From Nitrospira sp. (GTDB taxonomy: Bacteria; Nitrospirota; Nitrospiria; Nitrospirales; Nitrospiraceae), in contig SWDG01000027.1 in NCBI GenBank assembly GCA_005116965.1, positions 426,432 to 490,431 of the forward strand: 64,000 bases of DNA, read 5' to 3'. The position numbers and the translations under genes were made by a program. Below the pieces are notes generated by a model. That model was not told where the DNA came from, made no database searches, and saw nothing but the letters and a program-made list of their open reading frames with translations. How positions within the stretch are numbered: the stretch's first letter is position 1; each line of letters starts with the position of its first letter. This document shows positions 24,709 to 34,363 of the stretch, in pieces.

Positions 24709-25433
24709 TTACTGGAAATCTCGTCGCTGGAAGATCACACTCGCCAGAAGGAGTAGAAACGCCGCGTAGGTCAACCCATAGGCCAAGGTGAGAGTCATAT
24801 CAGCCATGCCGAAGTCGAGATGATGAATGACGTGTCCTTTGAGATTGAATCGTTCGAGGTTGGGAAGCGTATAGTAAATGGCATTGACAACCATCTCGCT
24901 GACTTCGTCCAACTTTTTGGCGAATTCCTTGAGATCAGCGGACAAGTGCCCGATCACATATACAGCAAGGGTAAAAATAGCGCTCAACGTCGCACTCGTA
25001 AACGTCGAGAACAAAACGGCGACTGCGGTGATGACCATCAGTTCTAAAAAGATGAGGGCCAGGGATTTAAATACCAGACTGGTGATCGGCACGTCCATGA
25101 CCTGCAGCACGATCAATAATCCAACCACCATCACCACTGTATTCGCGAGTAATGTAATGACCAACCCACAATATTTCCCTAACAGGAACTCATATCGAGG
25201 AATGGGCTTCGATACGATCGTATAGATCGTCTTTCGATCGACTTCCTTACTGACGAGCCCAATCCCGACGAAAATTGCGATAAGCACCCCAAACAGATTG
25301 ATGCTGGCAAGTCCAAGATCCAAAATCAGTCGGTGGTAATCGCCCAGCGTGATTCTGGAAAGAAGAAATTGTACAGCAGCTTCTCGCGAAGGTTTTCGCG
25401 AAACGTGTTGATGGCAATAGACAGAATTCTCAT
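24709..25433 (-). pseudogene. ABC-2 type transporter permease, frameshifted
   Basis: Read right to left, [24 protein letters not shown] opens a permease but ends at a stop 35 codons in. The correct continuation, LSRITLGDYHRLILDLG and then ASINLFGVLIAIFVGIG, lies in another frame from about 25365 to 24709. The break is in the TTCTTCTTTCC tract near 25370. Relatives have about ten more hydrophobic residues there, so a small deletion shifted the frame within the first membrane helix. The rest (five or so membrane helices, VSKEVDRKTIYTIVSKP loop) is intact. Its ATG overlaps the stop of the upstream ABC-ATPase remnant by four bases. Confidence 0.7.
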
Positions 25434-26215
25434 ACGGCTTCCCTCAACTCCGGCTGTTTGTTCTTGACCTCCCGAATAAAGAGGTCTTCCAGCGACCCCT
25501 TGTGTGGAGTCAGCGACACTAGTGTCGCCCTGGCGCCTCGAATAATCTCGAGCACCGGCCCCACGTGCTGACGGCCTGGCAACACCGCCAAGACGTTGTT
25601 CAAGCAATTGGTCACGTTGCTGATGTCTGATACCATAAACAAGCCATTTGCCGCATTACCAGCAGCGCCACCATTGCCATCCAAGTCTCCTTCCGATGAA
25701 GCAAGGAACCCGGTGGTCGGAGCGTTGCCAGGGCCAGCTGCAAGAGGCGAAACGCACGTCGCGCCACCCTTTACCGGTCCAGGAGCTACCGTAGCTGCTG
25801 CTGTAGCCTGTAAACTATATTGATACCGAACCGCACCAGCCGGCACAAATCCGATGTCACCAAACGTACCGGTTGCCTGAGCGGCCACACCAGCGGGAGT
25901 GAAACATTGCACCACACCTGAAGCAGCCGCAGCCGCAATCGGCCATGCCACCAAAGCACCGTTGTTCGGAATGGCTGCCGGCGTAGCGACTGCTGGTACC
26001 AGTGAGGAAAGGTAGCATCGGTTCTCAGCTTGGAACGCCAGGTTTGCCGTTTTGATTGCGCTTAGATTGGTCTTGGCTTCCGAGGTGCGCGACCGCATCT
26101 GGTACTGAATGAAGTTGGGAATGGCGATGGCCGCCAAGATCCCGATGATCGCCACGACGATCATCAACTCAATGAGGGTAAACCCCTCTTGTTTCCGCAT
26201 TGCCTTCAACATCAT
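25430..26215 (-). CDS. Chimeric gene: type IV pilin fused to an ABC-ATPase tail
   Basis: The first roughly 210 residues are a type IVa major pilin: a short basic leader cut after Gly, then [19 protein letters not shown] and a Cys-containing variable head. The last 45-50 residues, from about [11 protein letters not shown] through [17 protein letters not shown], are not pilin; they match the C-terminal end of an ABC-transporter ATPase, and the stop codon overlaps the permease ATG by four bases exactly as an ATPase gene would. A deletion has thus joined pilin to ATPase in frame. AAGGAGG precedes tandem ATGs at 26215/26212. It is also 90 bp downstream of a sigma-54-like site. Whether the chimera can assemble is unknown. 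Confidence 0.75.
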   Translation of the reverse strand: MMLKAMRKQEGFTLIELMIVVAIIGILAAIAIPNFIQYQMRSRTSEAKTNLSAIKTANLAFQAENRCYLSSLVPAVATPAAIPNNGALVAWPIAAAAASGVVQCFTPAGVAAQATGTFGDIGFVPAGAVRYQYSLQATAAATVAPGPVKGGATCVSPLAAGPGNAPTTGFLASSEGDLDGNGGAAGNAANGLFMVSDISNVTNCLNNVLAVLPGRQHVGPVLEIIRGARATLVSLTPHKGSLEDLFIREVKNKQPELREAV

Positions 26216-26303
26216 CCTGCCTCCTTGTTGATGGTTCACTGACGGCCCGTTTCATACCCTGTCATAACCTGCGGCGCTTCTGTTGCCGCCTACCGGTTGC
26301 TCT

Positions 26304-26319
26304 AGCAGGTTTGGTGCCG
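26304..26319 (-). promoter_or_regulatory. Sigma-54 (RpoN) promoter for the pilin gene
   Basis: On the minus strand, CGGCACCAAACCTGCT fits the -24/-12 pattern with invariant GG and GC ten bases apart (GG-N10-GC). It lies about 90 nt before the start codon, as in many RpoN-driven pilA genes. Confidence 0.55.
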
Positions 26320-26637
26320 ATCAATGACGAGGCTTAGCGTACCATCGATCCCTGATGATGCAACAACTTACGAGAAATCGGCGCGTGATCGGTCAGGAAG
26401 GAGACTTCGTTCCTTCCGTAATCTGCTCCGGAGAGCCAAGAATTGACACTTTTGCCCAGTCTCGAAGGGAACTGACACCCTTCTCCGCGCCCGCCTGCCT
26501 GGCGGCGGGCAGGTCTGCGCGTGGTGCCTGTCCCCTTTGAACGTGGACAGGCAGAGGCCAGGACGAAGAAGCATGTCCTCAACAGTGCGTTGAGGTGCTA
26601 GGAAAGGAGAGCCTGGTGACGGAGATCGTGAATAGAC
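26320..26637. other. Intergenic region upstream of the pilin promoter
   Basis: About 320 bp between the pilin promoter and the end of the TPR gene. It has no convincing frame. A CCGCCTGCC-TGGC-GGCGGGCAGG-type hairpin near 26493-26512 could be a terminator of the TPR gene or a repeat. Activator sites for the RpoN promoter would be expected here but none is recognised. Confidence 0.35.
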
Positions 26638-28485
26638 TTACGGAGTAGCTACTGGACTGGGCACCTTCTCTGATATGCGGCGTTTGGCTTGCTGGATGCG
26701 GTCTTCATTGGCTGAATTAGCCAGACCCTGTTCGCGGAAGCGTTGGAGCAGCTTGTCATTGGAGGGATCGATCTCCAGTGAATGGAGCCAGGCATCACGC
26801 GCATCGGACACTTTCTGCTGCTTCAAATAAATTTCTCCCAGATGCTCATAGATGACGGGGTCATCGCCGACTAGCGCCACAGCTTTCTTGATCTCCATAA
26901 GAGCCTCGGCCAGCAAGCCGGTTTTATACAAGACCCATCCTAGACTATCGACGTAGTAACCGTTCTCCGGCTTAAGCGCGACGGCCCGTTTCGTCAGGGA
27001 CAAGGCTTGATCGATCTTGATGCCGCGCTCCGCATAGCTATACCCAAGATAGTTCAAGGCATCGGCGTGATGCGGGTCGAGGGAAAGCACCGTTTCCATG
27101 GCACGCTCCACCTCCTCAAACCGATTCAGCTTGTCGTAGGCCGTGCCAAGATTGAAATGGAGATCGGCATTCTTGGGATTGTGCCGAATCCCCTCCTCAA
27201 ACGCCTGAGATGCCTTTTCGAATTGCTCGCTCTGAAAATGGGCCAGCCCGAGGACGATATGCGGTTCAGGCTGTTTTGGTGTGAGACGAACGGCTTCATC
27301 GAGATGCGTCACTGCCTCCGAAAATTGCTTGAGTCGATAGAGGAGCACACCCAGATGAATATGACTGTCGGCAAATTTTGGATCCAGATGAATATTATAG
27401 CGATAGGTCTCCATCGCCTTGGAGACGTCCTTAGTCTCTTCGTACAAGTACCCGAGATAATCTCTCACTTTTAGCTCAGCTGGTTTCGCCTTCAAGATCT
27501 CGGTCAATTGGCTGATCGCCTTAGTAAACTCTTTCTTCTCTCCATAGATGAGCGCCATGCGTAACTGTGCATCGAGGTCGCCAGGGTTGTCTTCCAGCAG
27601 TTTTTCCAGCTCCGCAAGACCTCCAGCGTAATCTTTGGTCGCGACATACAACTGGACCAGATGTTGTCGAATATCCCGGTTCCGAGGGTTAACTTGTGAA
27701 AGATACTTCTTGAGCACGGCGATCGCTTTGTTCTTCTCTTGACGTGATTCGTAGACCGATGCTTGCGCTAAATACGCTGGCTCGAACGCCTGGTTCACGG
27801 CAATGGCCCGATCGAAGTTGGCCACCGCCTGCTCGCTATTTCCCGCTTCGATCGATATGCGGCCCAAATAGTAGTAGCCGATCGGCGAATCTGCGGTATA
27901 TTGCAACCCTTTTTTGACGACCTGCTCCGCCTCGGCCAGGCGCTTCTGGTTCAAGAGAATGAGTCCCTTCGGGAAGTAGGATTCGCCTCGTTCCGGATCA
28001 CTCTCGATGGCCTTGTCCAATAACTCCACGGCACGCTCCGGCTTCCCCGCGCTGGCCAAGATGCCGGCCATGTGGGTCAACATTTGCGGTTCCTGTCCCG
28101 TTCCTTCTCCGACTTCATCCGCATACTGCACCGCTTGGGTTACATCACCCAATGCAAAATACAGTGCGGCCAAACGAGACTTGACCTCGTGAGATTTGGG
28201 ATCAACCTTCAGAGCGGCATGATATTCCTTCAACGCGCCGTCGAGGTCCTGCGCAAGTTCCGCTTGATGTCCCATCATGAAATGGTAGGTCGCATCGGAC
28301 TCCGGAGTCGGTAGCGGAGATGGCGACGTTGTGGCTGGTGGCGGAAGCGTTGCCCGCAGCTGAGGTGCGGCTGCGCAGGCGACCATGGTGCCGGAAAGGA
28401 ACAGAAAGAGCAGCATCGTGCCCAACAAAGGCCTTCCATACAGTCTGAGCAACCGATTGTCGAAGATCATTCCTGTGTTCCGCAT
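26638..28485 (-). CDS. Large TPR lipoprotein
   Basis: A 615-aa protein. A hydrophobic N-terminus ends in a lipobox-like MVAC, then a Pro/Ser/Thr linker and at least a dozen 34-residue tetratricopeptide repeats (EYHAALKVDPKSHEVKSRLA style, NLGTAYDKLNRFEEVERAM and so on) fill the rest. Such proteins are scaffolds for envelope complexes. Start ATG 28485 gives a plausible signal; ATG 28470 is an alternative and neither has a strong Shine-Dalgarno. The dnaB stop lies 82 nt upstream, making this the probable last gene of the aminotransferase-serA-hisZ-dnaB-TPR series. Confidence 0.8.
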   Translation of the reverse strand: MRNTGMIFDNRLLRLYGRPLLGTMLLFLFLSGTMVACAAAPQLRATLPPPATTSPSPLPTPESDATYHFMMGHQAELAQDLDGALKEYHAALKVDPKSHEVKSRLAALYFALGDVTQAVQYADEVGEGTGQEPQMLTHMAGILASAGKPERAVELLDKAIESDPERGESYFPKGLILLNQKRLAEAEQVVKKGLQYTADSPIGYYYLGRISIEAGNSEQAVANFDRAIAVNQAFEPAYLAQASVYESRQEKNKAIAVLKKYLSQVNPRNRDIRQHLVQLYVATKDYAGGLAELEKLLEDNPGDLDAQLRMALIYGEKKEFTKAISQLTEILKAKPAELKVRDYLGYLYEETKDVSKAMETYRYNIHLDPKFADSHIHLGVLLYRLKQFSEAVTHLDEAVRLTPKQPEPHIVLGLAHFQSEQFEKASQAFEEGIRHNPKNADLHFNLGTAYDKLNRFEEVERAMETVLSLDPHHADALNYLGYSYAERGIKIDQALSLTKRAVALKPENGYYVDSLGWVLYKTGLLAEALMEIKKAVALVGDDPVIYEHLGEIYLKQQKVSDARDAWLHSLEIDPSNDKLLQRFREQGLANSANEDRIQQAKRRISEKVPSPVATP

Positions 28486-28567
28486 CTCTCTTAGGTTAGG
28501 ACAGGTAAAAGGTGAGCCGAGGAGATGATTATACCGAGTGTCCGGACGATGCGCAAACGACACTCCA

Positions 28568-29920
28568 CTACGACTCACGAAGATCGAGGCTTTCGAATTT
28601 GGCGAATCGGTCCTGAAAAAACAACTCTTTTTTCCCAATGGGTCCATTACGGTGTTTACTGACGATAATGTCGGCAATCCCTTTGCGCTCCGAATTCTGG
28701 TCATACACATCTTCACGATAAATGAACATAACCACATCGGCATCTTGTTCGATCGCTCCGCTCTCCCGCAGATCGGCCAGCATGGGATTTGGCGGCTTAC
28801 GGGCCTCCACCGCTCGGCTCAACTGGGAGAGGGCAACCACCGGCACATTCAGTTCCTTCGCCAAGGCCTTTAATGAGCGGGAAATATCGGAAATCTCTTG
28901 CTGGCGAGATTCTGAATCACTTCGCCCTTGCATCAGTTGGAGATAATCCACGATGAGAAGATCAAGCCCCTTCTCGGCTTTGAGCCGGCGGGCTTTGCCT
29001 CGCATTTGCTGGACTGTGATGCCGCCAGTGTCGTCGATATAGATCGGCGCGAGCTCCAAGCGGCCGGCCGCCTCTGCCAATCGCCACCAGTCTTCTTTTT
29101 GAAGCTTTCCAGTCCTCAACGCATGCGAATCCACCCGTGCTTCCGACGCGAGCATGCGCAGAACGATCTGTGGCTTGGACATTTCCAAGCTGAAGATCCC
29201 GACCACCGTATTGGCATGAATGGCGGCATGAGTAGCAAACCCTAACGCGAGGCTTGTCTTACCCATACTTGGCCGCCCCGCCACCACCACCAAGTCCGAA
29301 GGCTGAAGTCCGGCGGTAATATCGTCGAGGTCGTAGTACCCCGTGGGAACCCCCGTGACGTGTTCCTTTCGCTTGGAAAGTTTATCGATGACATCCAGAC
29401 TTTCCTTAATGACCTGGCTGATCGGGCTGAACGACCGTTCCAGTTTGCCTTGCGCAATACTGAAAACCGATCGCTCGGCAAAATCTAGCAGATCATCGAT
29501 TGAGGCAGTACCTTCATAGCCTCTCGTCAGCACCTCGGTAGAGGTGCTAATCAACTGACGGGCCACTGCTTTGTCCCGAACAATCTTACAGTGATACCGA
29601 ATATTGGCTGAGCTGGGAACGATCTGGACCAGTTCTGCGAGAAAGGCAGCGCCTCCAATCGCTTCAAGTTCACCACGAGATTTCAATCGCTCGGTCAGCG
29701 TAATCTGATCGATCACTTCGCCGGTGTCGGACAGCTCAAGCATGGCTTGAAAGACTTTCTTGTGGGCTGTCCGATAGAAATCTTCTTCTACCAGCAGCTC
29801 CATCGCCTTCGGCATGGCGGCGTTATCGAGGAGGATGGCACCGAGCACCGACTGCTCTGCCTCCAAGTTCTGTGGAGGAAGTTTTGGTTGAGAGAGATCC
29901 ACCATCCCGACGGATTTCAT
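28568..29920 (-). CDS. dnaB: Replicative DNA helicase
   Basis: The hexameric helicase that unwinds DNA at the replication fork. The 450-aa protein has the DnaB N-terminal domain (about 15-115, PPQNLEAEQSVLGAILLD) that meets primase, and the RecA-type core with Walker A GRPSMGKTS (about 215-223), Walker B LLIVDYLQLM and the arginine-finger region. The ISRSLKALAKELNVPV and LADLRESGAIEQDADVV motifs are typical. No intein is present. Its start overlaps the hisZ stop by four bases, so it is coupled to an amino-acid biosynthesis gene. Confidence 0.97.
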   Translation of the reverse strand: MKSVGMVDLSQPKLPPQNLEAEQSVLGAILLDNAAMPKAMELLVEEDFYRTAHKKVFQAMLELSDTGEVIDQITLTERLKSRGELEAIGGAAFLAELVQIVPSSANIRYHCKIVRDKAVARQLISTSTEVLTRGYEGTASIDDLLDFAERSVFSIAQGKLERSFSPISQVIKESLDVIDKLSKRKEHVTGVPTGYYDLDDITAGLQPSDLVVVAGRPSMGKTSLALGFATHAAIHANTVVGIFSLEMSKPQIVLRMLASEARVDSHALRTGKLQKEDWWRLAEAAGRLELAPIYIDDTGGITVQQMRGKARRLKAEKGLDLLIVDYLQLMQGRSDSESRQQEISDISRSLKALAKELNVPVVALSQLSRAVEARKPPNPMLADLRESGAIEQDADVVMFIYREDVYDQNSERKGIADIIVSKHRNGPIGKKELFFQDRFAKFESLDLRES

Positions 29921-31311
29921 ACGGTCCCTTCAAGGTCGGCACGCAGGCTTGCGATGAGACCTGCGGTCGAGACCGTTCTCTTCCGAAGATGAGCGCGACC
30001 GGGCGATCCTGCGATTCCCCGGCCATCCCTCGAATGGAGCACCACGACCTGCTCGGGTTTGGAACGGTCTACACCGACGACTATAATGGTACCGATATTC
30101 GCTTTAAGACCAGCCTTGACCGCAACACCAACCAAGTCCCGCCCCGATGGATCTACCGCTTGTTGAACCGTTCGTATCCCCGCCTGGCGAAGTTGTTGTG
30201 CGACCGAAACTAATCGCGTCGACAACCCACGAGGCGCGACGACCAAGACCTCTGGCCCCACAGACTTCGTCCTATCTGGAAGGCTCAGCCCTCGAAAGAG
30301 TCGGTCCACAGTGAGGGCAAATCCGGTCGATGGAAGGTTCCGACCAAATCGTCCGATGAGCTGGTCATAGCGCCCACCACCGCCTAACTCCACCCCAATA
30401 CCCTCGGTAAAGACATCAAAGACGATCCCGTCATAGTAGTCGAACCCTCTGAATTCTCCAAGATCCAACAAAACGGTCTCTTGAAACCCGGTTGCGCAGA
30501 GCAACTGGTACACGTTTTCCAGTCGGTCCAACGCTTGGACCAGTGGCCGTTCACCCTTGGCTAATGTGCGTCCTTTCGAGAGGACTTCAGCTTGTCCACA
30601 CAGCTCCAGCACGTCCAAAATTCTGTGAGCTGACCGTTTGGTCACTCGCTCCTGCAACAGGATCTCTCCCAGTCTCGGTAGATCTCTTCTTGCCGCTGCC
30701 TGCTCAGCCCGCTTCTGCCCTTCTGGCGACAGTCCTGCACGGATGAGGAGCCCCTTAAAAAACCCGACATGCCCCAGTGAAATCTTAAATGAACGCAATC
30801 CAACCTGTCGTAGGCACTCGATCAACAGGATGATGATTTCACTATCGGCGGACGCATCATCAGCCCCGATGAGCTCGGCGCCGACCTGAAAGATTTCCCG
30901 ATCTCGGCCGGCATGTTCCGGTTCATACCGAAAGACGGTCGCCCGGTACGACAGGCGCAACGGAAAGTGCGTGCCCACCATGCCCATCGCCACCGAACGG
31001 GCAATCTGCGCCGTGACGTCAGGCCGCAACAACAGAATACGGCCGGTCGTCCGGTCAACGATCTTATAGGAATTCTCTAATAGCGTCGGTTCGAGGCCTG
31101 GTGCCAACACATCGAGGTACTCGAACGTCGGAAGGATAATTTCGTCGTACCCAAAACGATTGCAGTACGCCAGCAATTCAGCTTCCAGGTGCCGAACCTG
31201 GCGGGCGGCCTCCGGCAAGATGGTAGCCATCCCGACCGGAACCAAGGAGTGCTCACGCAAAGAAGGGAGCTGCCCCGAAGAAGTCCTACGCACCGGAGGA
31301 GCAGAGGCCAT
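29917..31311 (-). CDS. hisZ: ATP phosphoribosyltransferase regulatory subunit (HisZ-type)
   Basis: HisZ is a paralogue of histidyl-tRNA synthetase that activates the short form of HisG at the first step of histidine synthesis. The class II core is clear: LVPVGMATILPEAAR, LLLRPDVTAQIAR (Asp rather than the Glu typical of true HisRS), GFDYYDGIVFD and GGGGRYDQLIGRFG. At 464 aa it is longer than many HisZ proteins; residues about 345-440 look like the anticodon-binding-type alpha/beta domain of HisRS (VLVVAPRGLSTRLVSVAQQLRQAG). A diverged HisS is therefore an alternative. ATG 31311 gives the conserved start. It lies 23 bp after serA. Confidence 0.82.
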   Translation of the reverse strand: MASAPPVRRTSSGQLPSLREHSLVPVGMATILPEAARQVRHLEAELLAYCNRFGYDEIILPTFEYLDVLAPGLEPTLLENSYKIVDRTTGRILLLRPDVTAQIARSVAMGMVGTHFPLRLSYRATVFRYEPEHAGRDREIFQVGAELIGADDASADSEIIILLIECLRQVGLRSFKISLGHVGFFKGLLIRAGLSPEGQKRAEQAAARRDLPRLGEILLQERVTKRSAHRILDVLELCGQAEVLSKGRTLAKGERPLVQALDRLENVYQLLCATGFQETVLLDLGEFRGFDYYDGIVFDVFTEGIGVELGGGGRYDQLIGRFGRNLPSTGFALTVDRLFRGLSLPDRTKSVGPEVLVVAPRGLSTRLVSVAQQLRQAGIRTVQQAVDPSGRDLVGVAVKAGLKANIGTIIVVGVDRSKPEQVVVLHSRDGRGIAGSPGRAHLRKRTVSTAGLIASLRADLEGTV

Positions 31312-31334
31312 ACATAACCTGGTCGCAAAAACCG

Positions 31335-32918
31335 TTACAAAAGGTTGGCGACCTTGACGGACAAAATATTTGAGCTGGAACGAATCTGATCCAGGACCGT
31401 AGATGGGAATTCCGTATCGGACCCGATGATCAGCAACGCGTCCCCCCCTCGCTTCTCCAAGGCACACTGCATTCGTAAGATATTGATGCCATGATCCCCT
31501 AGGACCTTTCCAACCATACCGATGACCCCTGGTCGATCAACATTATGAATCAACAACATATGCCCTTCTGGTACCACTTCAACTTTAAATTGCTCGATCT
31601 CCGTCACACGGGCATCTTTCTTATGATACAGCGTCCCAGCGACTTGATGTGAAACCTTGCCGGCCTCGACCCGAACCCTGATCAGGCTGGTAAAATCCCC
31701 AGCATCCGTGGTCTTGATTTCTTTGACTTCAATACCTCGCTCCTTCGCCACAATCGGAGCATTCACATAGTTCACCGGATGTTCCATGATCGGAGTGAGT
31801 AGGCCCTTTAAGACGGCGATGGTCAAAGGTGCGATGGAGAGCGTGGTGACCTCCCCGCTGTATTCCACCGTCACTCGTTCGATTCCCCCTTGAACAAGTT
31901 GAGTTTGAAGCGCGCCGAGCTTTTCGGCCAACGTCAGAAATGGTTGCAATCGAGGCAGCAATTCAGGAGCGACCGACGGAATATTGACGGCCCCCTTCGC
32001 CACTCCCTTGGTAAAGTAGTCGACCATCTGCTCCGCAATGCCAATCGCGACGTTTTCCTGAGCCTCAATCGTTTGGGCTCCGATATGCGGGGTGCAGATG
32101 AAGTTATCCAAGGCGAGGAGCGGATTGTCAGGCTTGACCGGCTCCTCTTCAAACACGTCGAAGGCGGCGGCGGCGACGCGCTTGGTTTTCAAGGCTTCGC
32201 ATAAATCCTGTTCGTTGATGATGCCGCCTCGGGCGCAATTTGCGATGAGCACGCCGGGTTTCATCTTGGCGATGGCCTGCGCGTTGATAATCCCGCGTGT
32301 CTCCGGCGTCAGCGGCGTATGGACCGAAATCACGTCTGCTCGTTGGAGTAGGTCTTCAAGTTCCAGCATCGTCACGCCCATTTGCTCGGCCCGTTCAGGG
32401 GCCAGGTACGGGTCAAACGCGACGACGCTCATGCCGATCCCCTGGGCCATCTTGGTCAGGTGACTGCCGATCTGTCCGGCGCCGATGATGCCGAGCACCT
32501 TGTTGTAGAGCTCGACGCCCATAAATTTTTCTTTTTCCCATTTACCCGCCTTCACCGACGCGGTAGCTTGGGGAATGCGCCGACTCATCGCACAGATCAT
32601 CGACATCGTATGTTCAGCCGTGGTGACGGTGTTGCCTCCCGGCGTGTTCATGACGACGATGCCGCGACGAGTCGCGGCAGGCGTGTCGACATTATCCAGG
32701 CCGGACCCGGCCCTTCCGACGACCTTGAGTTTCTCTGCTGCTGCAATCAGTTCCGCCGTCACCTTGGTGCCGGATCGTACGATCAGCCCGTCGGCGTCCT
32801 TGATCTCTTTGAACAGCTCGTCCTTCGGCATTTTTGACTTCACCACCACGGTGAATCCCGCCTTCTCAAGCGCCTCAACGCCCTGTTTTGACAGGCTATC
32901 ACTGATCAGAATCTTCAT
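31335..32918 (-). CDS. serA: D-3-phosphoglycerate dehydrogenase
   Basis: SerA oxidises 3-phosphoglycerate to phosphohydroxypyruvate, the entry to serine synthesis. The 527-aa long form has the substrate domain, the NAD Rossmann motif GIIGAGQIGSHL, VVGRAGSGLDNVD, the catalytic Arg/Glu/His set (NCARGGIINEQDL, FEEEP, TPHIGAQTIEAQ), then the ASB domain and a C-terminal ACT domain (HNVDRPGVIGMVGKVLGDHGINI) for serine feedback. ATG 32918 gives the conserved MKILISD start. The class V aminotransferase gene lies 32 bp upstream and likely supplies the next pathway step. Confidence 0.96.
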   Translation of the reverse strand: MKILISDSLSKQGVEALEKAGFTVVVKSKMPKDELFKEIKDADGLIVRSGTKVTAELIAAAEKLKVVGRAGSGLDNVDTPAATRRGIVVMNTPGGNTVTTAEHTMSMICAMSRRIPQATASVKAGKWEKEKFMGVELYNKVLGIIGAGQIGSHLTKMAQGIGMSVVAFDPYLAPERAEQMGVTMLELEDLLQRADVISVHTPLTPETRGIINAQAIAKMKPGVLIANCARGGIINEQDLCEALKTKRVAAAAFDVFEEEPVKPDNPLLALDNFICTPHIGAQTIEAQENVAIGIAEQMVDYFTKGVAKGAVNIPSVAPELLPRLQPFLTLAEKLGALQTQLVQGGIERVTVEYSGEVTTLSIAPLTIAVLKGLLTPIMEHPVNYVNAPIVAKERGIEVKEIKTTDAGDFTSLIRVRVEAGKVSHQVAGTLYHKKDARVTEIEQFKVEVVPEGHMLLIHNVDRPGVIGMVGKVLGDHGINILRMQCALEKRGGDALLIIGSDTEFPSTVLDQIRSSSNILSVKVANLL

Positions 32919-32950
32919 TCCCGCTGCGGCCATATACATCCTTGTCGTGA

Positions 32951-34093
32951 TTACTTTGCCATTAAAATTTCTTGCGCTTTTCCGACACCGCTTCCCAGCT
33001 TCACGGAATGACCGAGTCCTTTCAGGACCATTTCGGTCGCGGCCAATGCGGCGATCACGTCAAACGAATCCGCATACCCCATGTGAGACAGTCGAAAGAT
33101 CTTCCCCTTCAGGTGATCCTGGCCGCCGGCCGCCGTCATGCCGTATTGCACACGGAGATTCTTATAAATAGCCTGCCCATCAATTCCATCAGGGGCACAG
33201 ACAGCCGTCAAGGCATCGCTCGGCGATTCTTTCGCAAACAGCGCCATTCCGGCAGCCTTCACGCCTTCTCGCATCGCTAGAGCCAGCCGTCCCTGCCGTG
33301 CAAACATGTTTTCCAGCCCCTCCGCCTTCATTATTCGGAACACCTCTTGAAGTCCAACGATGAGGGAGACCGTTGGGGTCCAGGCAGTCTGGTTCTTGGT
33401 TTGAGTTTCACGCTCTTTTTTGAAATTAAAGTAGAAGGCGGCATTCTTCGCCTTATCGGCCAGCGCCCACGCCTTTTCGCTGACACTGACAAACGCCATA
33501 CCGGGAGGAAGCATCAGGGCCTTCTGAGAGCCTGTGATCACAACGTCTAAGCCCCAAGCATCAGTCTTGATATCAAAGACGCCCAGCGCCGTAATGGCAT
33601 CGACCACCAAGATGGTATTCTCATAGCCTTTAACGACCTCACCCAGTGCCTTGACGTCATGGGAGACCCCCGTCGACGTCTCGCTGGCCTGGACATACAC
33701 CGCCTTGATCGAAGGATCCTTCTTCAGTGCATCGGCCACCTGATGCGGGTCGACCGCCTGTCCCCACTCGACCTTGATCTCGCTCGCCTGCACACCAAAG
33801 GTTTTACAGAGTTTGCCCCAGCGTTCGCCAAACTTGCCTCCGTTGACATACAGCGCCTTGTCGCCGGGTGACAAAAAGTTCGACACGGCCCCTTCCATAC
33901 CGCCCGTACCGGACGCCGCCAACATCAGGACATCGTTCCGCGTTTGATACAGCCACTTCAGTCCTTCGCGAACCTCCGCGAAGATCGGATCAAACTCGGG
34001 CGCGCGATGATGGATCATCGGACGAGCCATCGCCAGCAACACTTCCGGGGGAACGGGCGTTGGGCCGGGAGCCAAGAGATACCGCTTCAACAT
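32951..34093 (-). CDS. Class V aminotransferase, probably serine pathway
   Basis: A 380-aa PLP enzyme of the class V alanine-glyoxylate/serine-glyoxylate/phosphoserine group. Motifs are LLAPGPTPVPPEV, HHRAPEF, ASGTGGMEGAV (phosphate-binding cup) and VITGSQKALMLPPG with the PLP lysine. Because it lies directly upstream of serA in the same operon, conversion of phosphohydroxypyruvate to phosphoserine is the best guess, as an alternative to classical SerC; serine-glyoxylate transamination is also possible. GGAGG about 9 nt before ATG 34093 supports this start over the one six codons upstream. Confidence 0.85.
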   Translation of the reverse strand: MLKRYLLAPGPTPVPPEVLLAMARPMIHHRAPEFDPIFAEVREGLKWLYQTRNDVLMLAASGTGGMEGAVSNFLSPGDKALYVNGGKFGERWGKLCKTFGVQASEIKVEWGQAVDPHQVADALKKDPSIKAVYVQASETSTGVSHDVKALGEVVKGYENTILVVDAITALGVFDIKTDAWGLDVVITGSQKALMLPPGMAFVSVSEKAWALADKAKNAAFYFNFKKERETQTKNQTAWTPTVSLIVGLQEVFRIMKAEGLENMFARQGRLALAMREGVKAAGMALFAKESPSDALTAVCAPDGIDGQAIYKNLRVQYGMTAAGGQDHLKGKIFRLSHMGYADSFDVIAALAATEMVLKGLGHSVKLGSGVGKAQEILMAK

Positions 34094-34363
34094 CGATCGA
34101 TCCTCCTTCACAATTGCAATTCTGGTGGGGTACCACTAGGAGAGGCGGTACGCTATCATTTGCGCCGGGAGGCTGTCAAGAAATCGGCCCGCGCAAACGA
34201 AGCCCACATCAGGAATTTTCCTCTCGCGGGGATGCGATGGAACATCTTCAGACTCTTCCGCATCACCGTCATGTCTCGGCCCCGATATGACAGATAAAGA
34301 CCAGCGCCTTACCCGCTCAATTTCTTGACAAGTCTGCAATGGATCGATAGGCTCACTTCACAG

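Noticed and set aside
25326-25607. A separate 93-residue protein at the start of the permease
   Set aside because: Its first 58 residues read the tail of the chimeric gene in the wrong frame; only the last part is permease, cut by the frameshift.
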